NCBI RefSeq assembly: GCF_004359215.1
Contig: NC_090611.1
Span: 5,746,188 to 5,810,187, forward strand
Source: Bremia lactucae
Taxonomy: Eukaryota > Oomycota > Peronosporomycetes > Peronosporales > Peronosporaceae
Reading direction: 5' to 3'
Length of the DNA: 64,000 nt
Shown one piece after another: positions 10,007 through 20,400 of this stretch. The notes under the pieces are model-generated. The model did not search any database. It saw nothing but the letters and a program-made list of their open reading frames with translations, and was not told where the DNA came from. A program made the translations under genes and the position numbers. Within the stretch, counting starts at the first letter, position 1. Every line of letters starts with the position of its first letter.

Positions 10007-10339
10007 CTAAGAAGTTGTCATCACCACTTTTGTTGTTCTGTTAGGATCATGGCAGGGGTATGGCCATTTCCATATGTTTCGATCCAAACAAGGAGATTTT
10101 CTCTCTCTTGTCCTCATATGTCTCAACACTGACAACAAGAGGGCAAGCCTTAGGCTCCTGATCAGGTACAGGAATTTACCGAGTTGCATAAATGCTGCTA
10201 AGTGGTCCGATATAGAAAGATTCATGTTGCAGAAAGGCTTTAAGCCTTGCAACAAGAACCTTTGGGCCCTGAAAAGGATGTGATCTCTACGATCCAGCCC
10301 AAACAAATTTGTAAGGTTATCAAACGCTACGCGTTTCAC
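10007..10339 (-). pseudogene. Gag-like fragment, family D
   Basis: Minus-strand frame with RVAFDNLTNLFGLDRRDHIL, FRAQRFLLQGLKPF and AFMQLGKFLYL. A related reading is found on the minus strand at 43180-42998, upstream of a family D protease and RT fragment, which suggests this is part of a retrotransposon gag. The family assignment is inference. Confidence 0.4.
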
Positions 10340-11316
10340 CCCTAAAAGTTTGAGAAATGGATCTATGTCAGCAGACGCTCGGACTTATAAAGACTCAGGC
10401 GTAGATTGGCGAATCGGACTTAATTCATTAAGATTATACGAAAAACTAAACTTTAATTAAAATTTAAAATGTGGAACCTTACCTTAATTCCACCAGATCT
10501 CTATCTGGTGGCTACTACTCGTATTTCGTATCACCTACATAAAAATGGGATTGTTTTAGCCAATCAGAAGCCTTACTTATTGCGCTCCGCATATTTTTTT
10601 TCACGATAAAAAAACATCGTTTTGAATCGGGCTGGGTCAAGTTGATCTACTCTCCATATCCTTCTTTTTGACTTGTAAACAAGCGGGTCCTACGAATTAT
10701 TATCAATCACAATACATTCTCTATATCACACTCAATTTCTACTTTCTTCCTTGTCAGGCTGTTCTACAATGCTTCCACCACACCACCCAATGCATCCTTT
10801 CCCAGCACAATGGCCCTGACGGATGCAGCTCGCGAATTCGCTCATGCAGAAGGATATGCTGTGTCTACCCTAAATTCCGACAAAAAGAAGATTATTTTGT
10901 AATGCGATCGACGTGGTACCTACCTGCAAAGGGCAGCAACATGACTTGAGTTGCCGCGAAACTCTGCGAGCCGATTGACTAATTGCCCGTTTCGTCTATC
11001 AGGGCGTCTACCAAGCGATAACAGCTTGCAACTGCGAACTTTTCATAGGGAACATAATCATGAACCTTCAGACAACATAAGTAGTCATCCGACTGCCTGA
11101 CGCTTTCAATCAGAGCAAAATTTGTTAGTACAAAAACTTCTTAAGGCTGGGATTGCGCCGAAAGAAATTGTCACAACCCTACGCCAAATAGATCCCAGCA
11201 CAAAAGCAATAGGAAGGACAATCTACAACGAGCGCCAGCGGTGCGAGCAGAAGAGCTTCGCAATCGTACACCACTGGACGCTCTATTTGACATTCTGCAT
11301 CATGCAGAGTGGGTTT

Positions 11317-11357
11317 ATAGGTGTGAAAGATGATTATCATCATCTTTTCACACCTAT
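11317..11357. repeat. Inverted duplication (hairpin) in MULE transposase
   Basis: ATAGGTGTGAAAGATGAT at 11317-11334 and its reverse complement at 11339-11357 (one extra A), with a 4-nt loop TATC. Confidence 0.85.
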
Positions 11358-11401
11358 TCTATGCCAGCCAAAAATCTGTGGAACTCCTTTACAGACATCC
11401 A

Positions 11402-11455
11402 TACGCTTTGGTGGCGGACTGCACCTAGATAGGTGCAGTCCACCACCAAAGCGTA
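11402..11455. repeat. Second inverted duplication (hairpin) in MULE transposase
   Basis: 25-base arms (11402-11426 and 11431-11455) with a single mismatch and a 4-nt loop AGAT. The left arm codes for the region around the catalytic VADCT; the right arm is its inverted copy. Confidence 0.88.
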
Positions 11456-12576
11456 AGGATATCTGTGATCGATTCATAATGCCGGATCCTCCATATCACT
11501 GGTGTCACAAGCTTCAACACTTCCTCCCAATTGCTATTGCTTTCATCAGGCATGAACGTGAAGCGGACTACCTTTGGGCTCTCGATCAACTGCCACAGAC
11601 AATCACAACAGACCGAGAATTTGCCCTAAAGAATGCCCTGAAATAACATTTCCCACCTCAACCCATCTTCTATGCGTTTAACATATTTAAAAAAACGCTC
11701 TAGCAAATTGTCGTAAGTTTTTTGGACCTGGGGATGACTGGAATAAATTCGTGAAGAGTCGGACAGATGTAATCTATTCGAAATCAGAGGAAGTGTAAAT
11801 CAATCTCATGATAAGCATGCACTCAACATATACTGCACTGCCTAACATGCTGGCCTATCCGGATACCACCTGTCTGACACATAAAAATTAATTTATTTAC
11901 GCATACACCAGGAATTGCATGCATTTTGGCCACGTCACATCATCGAGAGCTGAAGGGCTTCATCATATGTTAAAGAGCTACATAAGTGTTCCGGAAAAAA
12001 CTTGGGTGATGTACAAACTCGCGTAGCTCATGCTGCTTAAGCCCAGATTGAAAATCTTGGTGTTTAGCTGTCGTAGGAGCGAATGCAAGTCATGCACAAA
12101 CACAGAAAATCCCTTTCTTTGCTGTAGTGCGCCGCATTTCAATATACGCACTAGGAAAATGCTTTGAGCTATGAGTTATCTGAAGATCCTACCAATGCCA
12201 CCATAACCTGTTCAGTTGCGTGTAATTCAAGAATGGAATACCCTGTCAGCATCAAATAATCTGCTTTTCTAAGAAGTGGCCGCCCTCTCACTGTTAAGAG
12301 TTTCCACCATTAATGGCGCTTGGATGCAGCTGCGCCTGCAGCCATGCCTGAAGTGGGTAGACAAAATGTTGCCACCATATTAGAGGCTGTCAAAGAACGT
12401 TACAACATGGTGGAGTATCGCCATCAAGAAACCATTATGGGAACAGCTACGATAAATTGCAGTCTGGATGATATGGCTCCAAGAATTCTGTCCCTTAGCG
12501 TACTCGTGGTCGCTCAACTGGATCTAGACCGTCACAAAAAATAATAATGTGCATCAATCATCAAGGCAACGAGATC

Positions 12577-12830
12577 CATCTGAATTTGAGTTTGTTCAAG
12601 TAGCGGATTGCTCGAAACTTTGCATACAATCAGGTCAAAATGCACGCAGGTGCCCCATCGCTCAATCTCTGGCTCTTTTAAATAAGTCCTTTTATCCATC
12701 TGAATTTGAGATTGTATAAGCAGCAATTCGTTGAAGACTTTGCAGTATTTGCAGGAATAAGGGTCACAATGCACGCAGGTGCCCTTAACGCCGAATATCT
12801 GGCTCTTAAATAAGTATTTTTTATCCACTT
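12577..12830. repeat. Diverged tandem duplication of MULE C-terminal CCHC segment
   Basis: Two units of about 121 and 133 bp, each beginning CCATCTGAATTTGAG and containing TGCACGCAGGTGCCC. On the coding strand both read SEFEF/SEFEI followed by a zinc-knuckle-like CxxC...NARRCP and a leucine-rich tail. Confidence 0.75.
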
Positions 12831-12842
12831 CATCAACTTGCC

Positions 12843-13056
12843 ATTCCACCCCAGCATTTGTTATTTCCACCCGTCATTATTTTTTCCACCCGTCATTATT
12901 TTTTCCACCCCTTATTTGTCTTTTTCCGCCCATATAAATAAATATGCGAAGCGTTATACATAATGCTTCTGATTGGCTAATCGGAATCAAGTTGGCAGCG
13001 ACGGTATTTTTTTGCATGGGGTGGAAATAACGAAATGGTGGGGTGGAAATAACATT
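12843..13056. repeat. GGGTGGAAATAA-type repeats at MULE right end
   Basis: C-rich copies (TTATTTCCACCCGTCATT, repeated three times from 12861) face G-rich copies (GGGGTGGAAATAACGAAATG, 13020-13055), forming an inverted arrangement. Could be the subterminal repeats of the MULE or a small non-autonomous element. Confidence 0.55.
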
Positions 13057-13878
13057 CCCCTTTATTTATTATCTAAGTTCTTAATAGCAAAAGGTGTGTT
13101 GTGAATTGTACACTTCAACCGAAGTATGCCCCATTACAATTTTATATTCCGTTGCATGGTTGCTACTCTGGCAAATTGCAGTGCACAATTTCGATTTGGC
13201 ACAGCCATAAAAAATATGGTTTTCGGCACTTCATATGGTACGGATTCTTTATTCGATCAGGAGAATGATACTATGAATTCTGTAGGCTCTTATTTCCTCG
13301 ATTTTTCGTTCCAAGTTGCTTAATTCTTCATGGAAGGTCCTGTCGCTGCGGATGCGCTCTTTGAGCAATAGTAATCAGGCAGCAAATAATAGGTGGGCGC
13401 GAGTGGGCTTTAATATATGCCCCGTCATGATTATTTAGTCCCCTTAAAAGTCTTGGCCCGCAAACGCTTGATTACTTACGCCATGAGCTATTTAGTGCTT
13501 GTACGTGCGCAAATAGCCCATGCTTTAGTAGGGTTGGCAATTGAGACCGTGAATGAGTCTAGCTAGTATCATGCATCTTTTTGTGAAGATGCTCAGACTT
13601 GGAAAATGATTTTTATGACACTATCGCGTTAGAAGCTCAGCTATTTAAAATGAGACTTGTCGAACGCAAATCGTGTATAAGATTTATAAAAAGCCTTCCC
13701 ATCTGGGAGGTTACCGGCATGACTCTTCCGTCTCGTGGAACAAGACGAGTATATTTTCACCGACCTTTCGACGGGCGTGTACACGTCGATAGCGGCGAGT
13801 ATGCTAACATCATACGTTTCAATTGAGAAATATTAAATAACAATACTCAGATTTGTGACTATTTTTGAATAACGACTA
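13057..13878. other. Spacer without recognised gene
   Basis: Short frames at 13126-13323 and 13599-13826 are not recognisable; nothing else supported. Confidence 0.4.
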
Positions 13879-15610
13879 CAGTATAACCTGTCTAAATTAA
13901 TAATGTTGGGACGCCCTTTCCTGATAAATTTAAAAAGTTTAGAATTTTAGACAGGTGTAGTATCCCACAGATAAATTAATTATTTCGCTTTTTTGGAGGG
14001 ATGTGGTTATAAAAGAAAGGCCTCTCCCACAATCCCCAAGAAGAACTCAGCAGCGCATCAACAATGCCTCTGGGAGGAGCACGCCACAATGACGGACGAT
14101 GTCCGTGTGGCTCTCTGCAAACATTACACATAGAATCCCGCACTGATCTAGGCACAGCTTGTCAATTGACTTCAGGACAAATATCAGCTGGGGGTCAGCC
14201 AGGCGACGGTCTCCAGCACGCCGAAGAAGAAGGCAGACCATCTTCGACTTTCAGAAGACAGCAGTAATGTATTCACTGATGGAATCAGCTCTGCTGGCTT
14301 GGTTTAATGCCCATTCGGATCGTATCAGTCTTAGCGGAGACGTTGCCCGTGAACATGCAGAGCGGATTTTGGACCTTCTTTGTCCAGGACATGAACTATT
14401 TCAGCTTTCCAACGGATGGCTGGAATCCTATATAGCTCTGAATGGAATCCGCGCCTATCGCAGTTCGGAGAGAGCGGCGCGATGGACATGGTTGATGAGG
14501 AGGATGCGCTTTCTCCCTTATGCGAGGTCCTCAATTAGTATAAATGGAAGAATATCTACAACATGGGTGAGACTGGCTTGTTCTATCGGATGCAGGTAAG
14601 CACTCTGCGAAGGACACCAAATTTTGTTATCTGGTGGCTAATGCAACTCTTCTGTTTCAAGCTGACACTTCGCTTGCAACAGGGAGCTGAAGGGGTGAAA
14701 GCAAACAAGGAATAAATGTGACTGTCTACTGCAATGGTGATGGGTCCGACAGAGGCCCCTATGGATCATTGGCACTACGCCACTTCTCGCTGCTCCCGCC
14801 ATGTCAATCTCCAGAACCTTGGCTATCAGTATCGCAGCAACAAGAAGGCCTAGATAACACAAATTATCATCTTGGAGTGACTGAGGGACTTCGATGGGAG
14901 AATGGCAAACCGCAAGGTGCTGCTGATCCTGGACAACTGCAGTGCACACGTCCTGCTTGCTGATCTGTCGCAGCGAATCGCAATTCGCAACACGACAATC
15001 TACTATATTTCGCCCAACATGACGTCGAAGCTTCAGCCGTGCGACCAGGGTATCCTACGCAACCTCAAAGCCTACTAGGCGCAGCTTCTCCCGTATGCTC
15101 CTTCAGGATCTCGACAATGGTGTCGTTGAGCCGGCAAAGATAAACATCTTTCATGCTATCTAGGTGTCAGTCTCAACTTGGTCTAACGATGTCCGCATTG
15201 AGACCATCCATAACTGTTACCGGCATTGCAACATCCGGTCAGAACCAGCTGATGCTGCACCAGTCCTAGAGGAGCAGTGCCTTGACAATGAAGTCATGGT
15301 GGAGATGGAACATCAGATTAGACGCTTCAGGTATCCTATCGTGATGAACATCCGCAACCTGCTAGACTATCCTACCGAGCGGATCACATCATACATTCCA
15401 GACGTGGATGAAATCATTGAGGACCACCTCCCGACTCAGCCTGAGGACGAGCAGGAATCGCTGTCGTAGATGCTCAGAAAGCACTCGAGTTGCTTGAGAC
15501 AATCTGGCTGCAACAGGATGGCGGCGCGCTGGGTTTTCTCAAGTCCGTACAGCAGATGAAGGACAGCGTTGGAGCAATCCGCACAAACCAAATCGCTCAG
15601 CCTGACATAC
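13879..15610 (+). mobile_element. pogo/Tigger-like DNA transposon (5' end and body)
   Basis: Begins at 13879 with CAGTATAACCTGTCTAAATT preceded by TA, as expected for a Tc1/mariner-pogo end at a TA target. An inverted, slightly different copy of the same end sequence (TTTTAGACAGGTGTAGTA) lies at about 13946-13963. The body holds a CENP-B-like/DDE transposase pseudogene. The 3' end is interrupted by the solo LTR at 15611; no right terminal repeat is seen. Confidence 0.75.
14040..15600 (+). pseudogene. pogo/Tigger-family DDE transposase
   Basis: Frames in sequence give: a first DNA-binding part ending SQATVSSTPKKKADHLRLSE, a CENP-B type helix-turn-helix (ALLAWFNAHSDRISLSGDVA, FQLSNGWLESY), the catalytic region (YKWKNIYNMGETGLFYRMQ with GETG in place of the usual DETG, LLILDNCSAHVLLADL, NMTSKLQPCDQGILRNLKAY) and a late segment TWSNDVRIETIHNCYRHC. 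The first catalytic Asp is thus lost, and frameshifts separate the blocks. The last helix-rich part ends at the LTR insertion. Confidence 0.8.
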
Positions 15611-16060
15611 TGTAACGGGGCACTACGACTTGAACTGCTTCAGTACAAGTCCATTTCGCACTGCCTCAGTTGCAAGTGGTGCCCTACATTATTTCACGTA
15701 CACTAGTACGTGCAGAGGAAGACTTCTCTTTAAGGCAACTAACTTAAAGAGGGTTAAATGAAAACTGTATTAATATAAGTAAGTATCTCTTCTATCTATC
15801 TTGTAAATGCAAACCTAATTATAATCTAATACTAAACATGCAATTGAATACTTATCTGATCTTATCTGTATCTCTCTTTTGTTTATCTCTACAGCTGATT
15901 AGTCTGCGAAATAGATAAAATGGTCTATACCTATTTATGGATAAGAATTTTGAACATAACTACATAGAGTAATATCCTCCAAATATTCTCTACGTTTTAG
16001 ATAATATATTAATTAACAGCCTTTAAGTGTTAATTTCATGTAACGATACACCCCGTTACA
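15611..16060 (-). repeat. Solo LTR of family B with target-site duplication
   Basis: 450 bp with perfect TGTAACGGGG...CCCCGTTACA ends, flanked on both sides by CATAC (15606-15610 and 16061-16065). No internal element sequence is attached. This 5-bp duplication defines exact LTR borders for the family. It sits in the 3' part of the pogo-like transposon, so it is younger than that copy. Confidence 0.95.
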
Positions 16061-16065
16061 CATAC

Positions 16066-17400
16066 GAGATTTCTTCAGACGTGTTTAGTGCTTTCAATTA
16101 TTTTACAGTATCTGATTTTTTTCATCAAGAAAAATTATATGAATAATAAATTTAAAAAAAGGGACCTCAAATTGCATTTAATAATTAAATTACAAAGGTT
16201 TATTAATCATTAAATGTGCTCGATTAACGACGAAGTTAAATGAATAATTTAAGAATCTTATTAATTAACTCGGGATTTTCTTAAGACAGGCTCTTCTGTT
16301 CATTTCATTTTTCTACTTCAAATGAAAGGTAAATTTTGTCTGGCTCAATCAAATGTGAAACATTCTCAACATCTAGAGCTTCAAGCAAAAATTCTACAGC
16401 ATATCAGATTTTGCTCGTCACATAAATTCTAGCTGGGTATGTGAGCCAGCTTCGTGAAAGACGCATCATTTTTTCCCTGTCAAAACAACTATTTCTCTGC
16501 TTACAATTATTGGGTAAACTATTCCTACGAGGAAACAGCCTCGACTGTAACCAGTATGTAACATAGTCGCATGTTGAAAGAGAATTAACGCAAGACAAAG
16601 TTGTCAACACGCAAACACACAGAAGACAATCGCGATAATGCACATATATTGGATTGTTCATGCTTGAACTTTATATGGCGCAATAGTCCCGAGTCCGTAG
16701 GCTTACAATTCGTGCGATTGTAAGCTCGTTGGCTGCAGTGCGTCCTATATGTCGCAGCTGAGCCATAACATAGCAGGCTATCCTGACAAATACAAACACA
16801 GTTTCCTGTAAGCATTTTTTATTAAATATAAACAGTCCCGATCGTTAGCGCGAATGACTATTTTTTTGGTCAAAGCTAAACTTTATCGCCTATATTACCA
16901 GGCTTTGGCTTCATAAAAGAGAAATCTACGGGGACGCGAGCTGGAGTAAGGGACCTCGAATAATCCAAGTGAAATATAATGATAATATCTATAGGTTATG
17001 TAGTTTTACGCTAGAGTTGCCATATCGTGCGTCTGTCGTAAAGCCGTCAGCTGGAATAAGAACGAATCTTAGCAAATGTTTCTATCAATATAGAATGCAC
17101 TGCACACCCCTCCCGACTAAACCGACTGAATGGGCCGCCAATCGAGCTCAGAGAGCGACCAAGTTTCACGCCAAATACGCACAAATCACGCGATCGGATA
17201 TTCCGCCGCTTGCCGTATGTATCAATTGGTCGAGACTGGCGCCGACAGCTGTTCTCGATGATTGCTTTTTCCAAGAACGTCGGTGCAGAACCAAGACATG
17301 TGTGTGCATGACACGGGCAACTCGCGAGTTTTTTACATCTGACTCTTATGCGGCTAAAGGCACAGTGCCGCACAAGCTCAAAATAACGACTCCTACAGTT
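16066..17400. other. AT-rich spacer upstream of the membrane-protein gene
   Basis: No gene recognised on either strand; small frames at 16404-16815 (-) and 16969-17415 (+) lack recognisable features. The final part probably contains the promoter of the gene starting at 17588. Confidence 0.4.
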
Positions 17401-17587
17401 TGCCTTGTCACGTGATCAACCTCGTTTTGAATTGATAGTGGCAAGTAAGTGGACTGCTATTGATTCCGGCAAGAGGGTTACGCAAGACTTTGGTGCAGGG
17501 AACAATAGAGCTGTTTTTATCGAACCTTCAGCGCAGATTCCAGGAAAGTTGCGCTGGCGTGACGCTTCGGGCTCCGGAGGCTGGACA

Positions 17588-19501
17588 ATGCAGGTCCACC
17601 GACGGTGGCTCAGATTCGTGCTGGTGGTACTGCTCATGAATTCACAGGCCAATGCACAGATTTTTGCAGTGCAAAGTCGCGATGGGGATCCAGAAACGGT
17701 CTTGAATTTTAAAGAGGATCTCAATAATGGACGTGTTCCAACGTTGGCGACGCAACGACCAGAACGGCCATGGTTGCTTGACCAGAATGCATCGTCGGAC
17801 TCGTCGGAACCAGCAGAGCCCTCGACACCGACGCCCGAGGTTTTAAAACCAACCGACGCACCAAGTACACGGGCGCCTTTGACAAGTGCTTCCCCGGGAG
17901 TGAATAATAAGGACGTAGATGCTACCGACAAACCTTTACCTGTTAACAAACCCGTCGATCCTGCAAAGCGCGACGCCAATCGAGACAAAGCGACTGGTGT
18001 GGTAAAGCCAAAGGACGAGACCACGGAGGTTACGTTTACAAGGTCCCCACTTCTTCAACAGACAGCGCCTGTGTCCGACGCCATCCCCACGGCTGACAGC
18101 AATGCTAATTTTGACAAGCCAACCTCCAGTCCTCCAACTGAAGTTGAAATCAAGCCAGAGGAGTCGAAACCCGTGCCAAATGCACCACCGAAATCAATTT
18201 CTTTAAAAGTGAGGAAACAAATCATCGATCCCGAGTCTGGATCGGACGACGATGCCAGTGTAGGCTCTAAAAGTGATTTAAACGAGACCCAACAGACTTT
18301 GAAACCTCCTACGAAGAAGGATGCCAGTACGATTCAAGAGACTCTCGAATCAAATACAGTCGATTTAAAGACAAGTAAAACAAGTGACAAGACTACGAAA
18401 CAAGACAATTTATCCGACAATGGTACGGATTCAAAGCAAGAAGCAGATACGTCGCGATCATCTTCGTCGTCTGGATCGCCGTCGGCCGCGGCGTCCGTAT
18501 TAGCTGATGCAGCATCGAATGCCACGAGTACTGCATCAAATACGTTAATGCTTGGTTTAATGATGGCAGGCGCGATTGCGCTTGTGTTACTGGTCGCCCT
18601 CTTTGTATACAAGAAAACCAATCAACTGGTCCAAGACGACGACCCTGGTCTTGAAAGAGGACGTCACGATCACACTCAAGGCGTGGCTCAAGCGTCAACA
18701 GTGGCGGCAAATTATCATCAGAATCACAACATGTCGCCAACAGGGTTTAGTGACGACAATTACCCGCCAAATCCTGGCAATAGCCAATTCGATCAGGAGC
18801 CTTACGATCACGATGGAGGTCGACTTACGTACAATGATCCAAACCTCGACATGTTGACACCACGAAGCCAAATCGCTTTAGCGCATTCTCAAATGTCCTT
18901 GCCACCAATGGCGCAAACAAATTCTTCACACGGTACGAGTCAGTATTCGCAATACTCGTCCCAGTCGTCGTCGTTTTATGGTCAAAGTATGTATAGCTCT
19001 GGTCACTCGGGGAATCACTTTCAATCAAAGTATGACAGTCGACATCGAGAGGATCTTGCTTCCGAGGACGAGAGCGATTTTGGGGGCGATTCGATTCAAG
19101 ATCTGTCGAATGGATGGCATGGAATGGGTCAAAAAGGGTCGAAAAAGACGACAAAGCGACCGGATTTGTCTTTGGACGAGTCGTTTTTTGAACCCAAAGA
19201 CTCGCGATCGACGTCAGCAAGTGATTATCACGGCCAAACGCGCTTTCAAGCGTCCGGCCAGACAGAATACCGCATGTCCACGGCAGATGAGAGCAGATAT
19301 ATGGGCGACGAGAGTTTTGCGGCCACGAATAGTAATTACGACCAGAGCCACTACAATGGCGACCCGAGTTTTCAAAGCAGCGGCTTTAGCGAGTTTGAGG
19401 CATCTGGTGCACCCCGCCGACGAGGGGATAGTAGCAATCATGACGCGTCTTCGTTTTATCGGACCAAAGATTCTCGATTTACGGACGCTTCATACTATTG
19501 A
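17588..19501 (+). CDS. Single-pass type I membrane protein, mucin-like
   Basis: 637 residues from the first in-frame ATG at 17588; the frame is open further upstream (to 17405) but has no earlier ATG, and the chosen start gives a textbook signal peptide: basic MQVHRRWLR, hydrophobic FVLVVLLM, cleavage near ANAQ (about residue 24). The outer part (25-318) is rich in Pro, Thr, Ser, Lys and Asp with no domain recognised. A transmembrane helix lies at about 320-341 (LMLGLMMAGAIALVLLVALF) followed by KK. The inner tail (342-637) is low-complexity, rich in Ser, Tyr, Gln and Asp, with recurring DESFF/DESFA-like blocks. Probably a cell-surface protein or receptor-like anchor; no intron, no catalytic domain. 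Function unknown. Confidence 0.85.
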   Translation: MQVHRRWLRFVLVVLLMNSQANAQIFAVQSRDGDPETVLNFKEDLNNGRVPTLATQRPERPWLLDQNASSDSSEPAEPSTPTPEVLKPTDAPSTRAPLTSASPGVNNKDVDATDKPLPVNKPVDPAKRDANRDKATGVVKPKDETTEVTFTRSPLLQQTAPVSDAIPTADSNANFDKPTSSPPTEVEIKPEESKPVPNAPPKSISLKVRKQIIDPESGSDDDASVGSKSDLNETQQTLKPPTKKDASTIQETLESNTVDLKTSKTSDKTTKQDNLSDNGTDSKQEADTSRSSSSSGSPSAAASVLADAASNATSTASNTLMLGLMMAGAIALVLLVALFVYKKTNQLVQDDDPGLERGRHDHTQGVAQASTVAANYHQNHNMSPTGFSDDNYPPNPGNSQFDQEPYDHDGGRLTYNDPNLDMLTPRSQIALAHSQMSLPPMAQTNSSHGTSQYSQYSSQSSSFYGQSMYSSGHSGNHFQSKYDSRHREDLASEDESDFGGDSIQDLSNGWHGMGQKGSKKTTKRPDLSLDESFFEPKDSRSTSASDYHGQTRFQASGQTEYRMSTADESRYMGDESFAATNSNYDQSHYNGDPSFQSSGFSEFEASGAPRRRGDSSNHDASSFYRTKDSRFTDASYY

Positions 19502-20198
19502 GCGACTTACGAGTCCTGACCAATTTTAATGTCCCTCAAAAGTTTGTCCATGGTTGTGTGTAAACCTACGGATGTCTGTCAAAATGGAATTCAAATTAAT
19601 TTATACTTTTGGCGATTGTATTCCTGTAAATTTGTATTTAAATTGCGAATTTTTCATTGTTCGTGAAAAACAAATTAATATATAGATTGAAAGGTTTTCT
19701 TTAAAAAAAATAAAAACAACCGACTGATGTGATGTACACCAAGTGCGTCCGATCTCGTTCCGCAGTGGCAGAGACATCCTCGCCCCTTGGCAGACCTTGC
19801 AACTCTTCTTTGGCTCGTTGTTACGCCTCGTGGGGCGCGTTTAGTACGCAAGTGCCAATTCTTTGCAACGTATTGCAAGATTCAGTATCAAACCGCCGAA
19901 TCTCTCGTGTTGCCACGAGTAGATTTAATACCGAGAACATCACGCTAGAAGACGCGCCATGGCGGACGCGCAGGATGTCCAGACGCTCAAGATGCAAGGC
20001 ACGTGACATCGTGTGGCCATTTAAAGCACACTCTCTTCCTTTGTGACAATATCGTGTGGTTTGTAGTGGTACGGAAACACGAGAATGACCCGGATCGTCG
20101 ACGTTCGACTCATTTGCGATTAGAACCGCCACGTACGTGGCCATGTTGCAGTCCTTTTTCGTGCCATGATGCGACTTTAGACACTAATACGCGTTGTA
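19502..20198. other. Intergenic region
   Basis: About 0.7 kb between two host genes. An A-rich stretch at 19690-19715 may be part of the 3' processing region of the upstream gene. No gene recognised. Confidence 0.4.
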
Positions 20199-20400
20199 AC
20201 ACGTAGAATCCGATGTCCGATTAGCGAGTTCTTTCCAACGGGCCCGCACATCAGGCGTTCATCGCCTTCTTCGCTCCAATACTAGCAGTATCGGGAGCTA
20301 TGTACCACCGACAAAGGAGAACGATAGTACTCCTACCGGCAATAATGCGTCTAGCAGCAACGCGATTGTTGAAAACGACAAGCTTTATGACTCGAAAGAA

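Larger units (their letters stand above)
10790..12830 (+). pseudogene. MULE transposase
   Basis: Across shifting frames the order of a MULE/FAR1-type transposase can be followed: N-terminal DNA-binding part (AHAEGYAVSTLNSDK), the KLLKAGIAPKEIVTTLRQID segment, the catalytic start VADCT (near 11418), TSFNTS and EREADYLWALDQL, TTDRE, then NALANCRKFFGPGDDW, HFGHVTSSRAEG and a SWIM-like CKSC region, and a C-terminal RQRDPSEFE motif with CCHC knuckles (NARRCP). Stops, frameshifts and two short inverted duplications (11317-11357, 11402-11455) destroy it. The plant and oomycete MULE families share this layout. Confidence 0.75.
10470..13056 (+). mobile_element. Mutator-like (MULE) DNA transposon, copy 1
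   Basis: Carries a decayed transposase (10790-12830) between inverted terminal segments: TTTTAGCCAATCAGAAGC at about 10553 and its inverted counterpart GCTTCTGATTGGCTAA at about 12964, both followed inward by related GCGC/GCGAAG and CGCATATT sequence. The right end continues into G-rich GGGGTGGAAATAAC repeats to 13056. Outer ends and target-site duplication are not certain. Confidence 0.7.

Noticed and set aside
17416..18024. 202-codon minus-strand frame opposite the membrane-protein gene
   Set aside because: The plus-strand gene is strongly supported (signal peptide, TM helix); low-complexity coding sequence often leaves the reverse strand open.
18978..19529. 183-codon plus-strand frame overlapping the tail of the membrane-protein gene
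   Set aside because: Arg-rich shadow of a repetitive coding region; no independent support.
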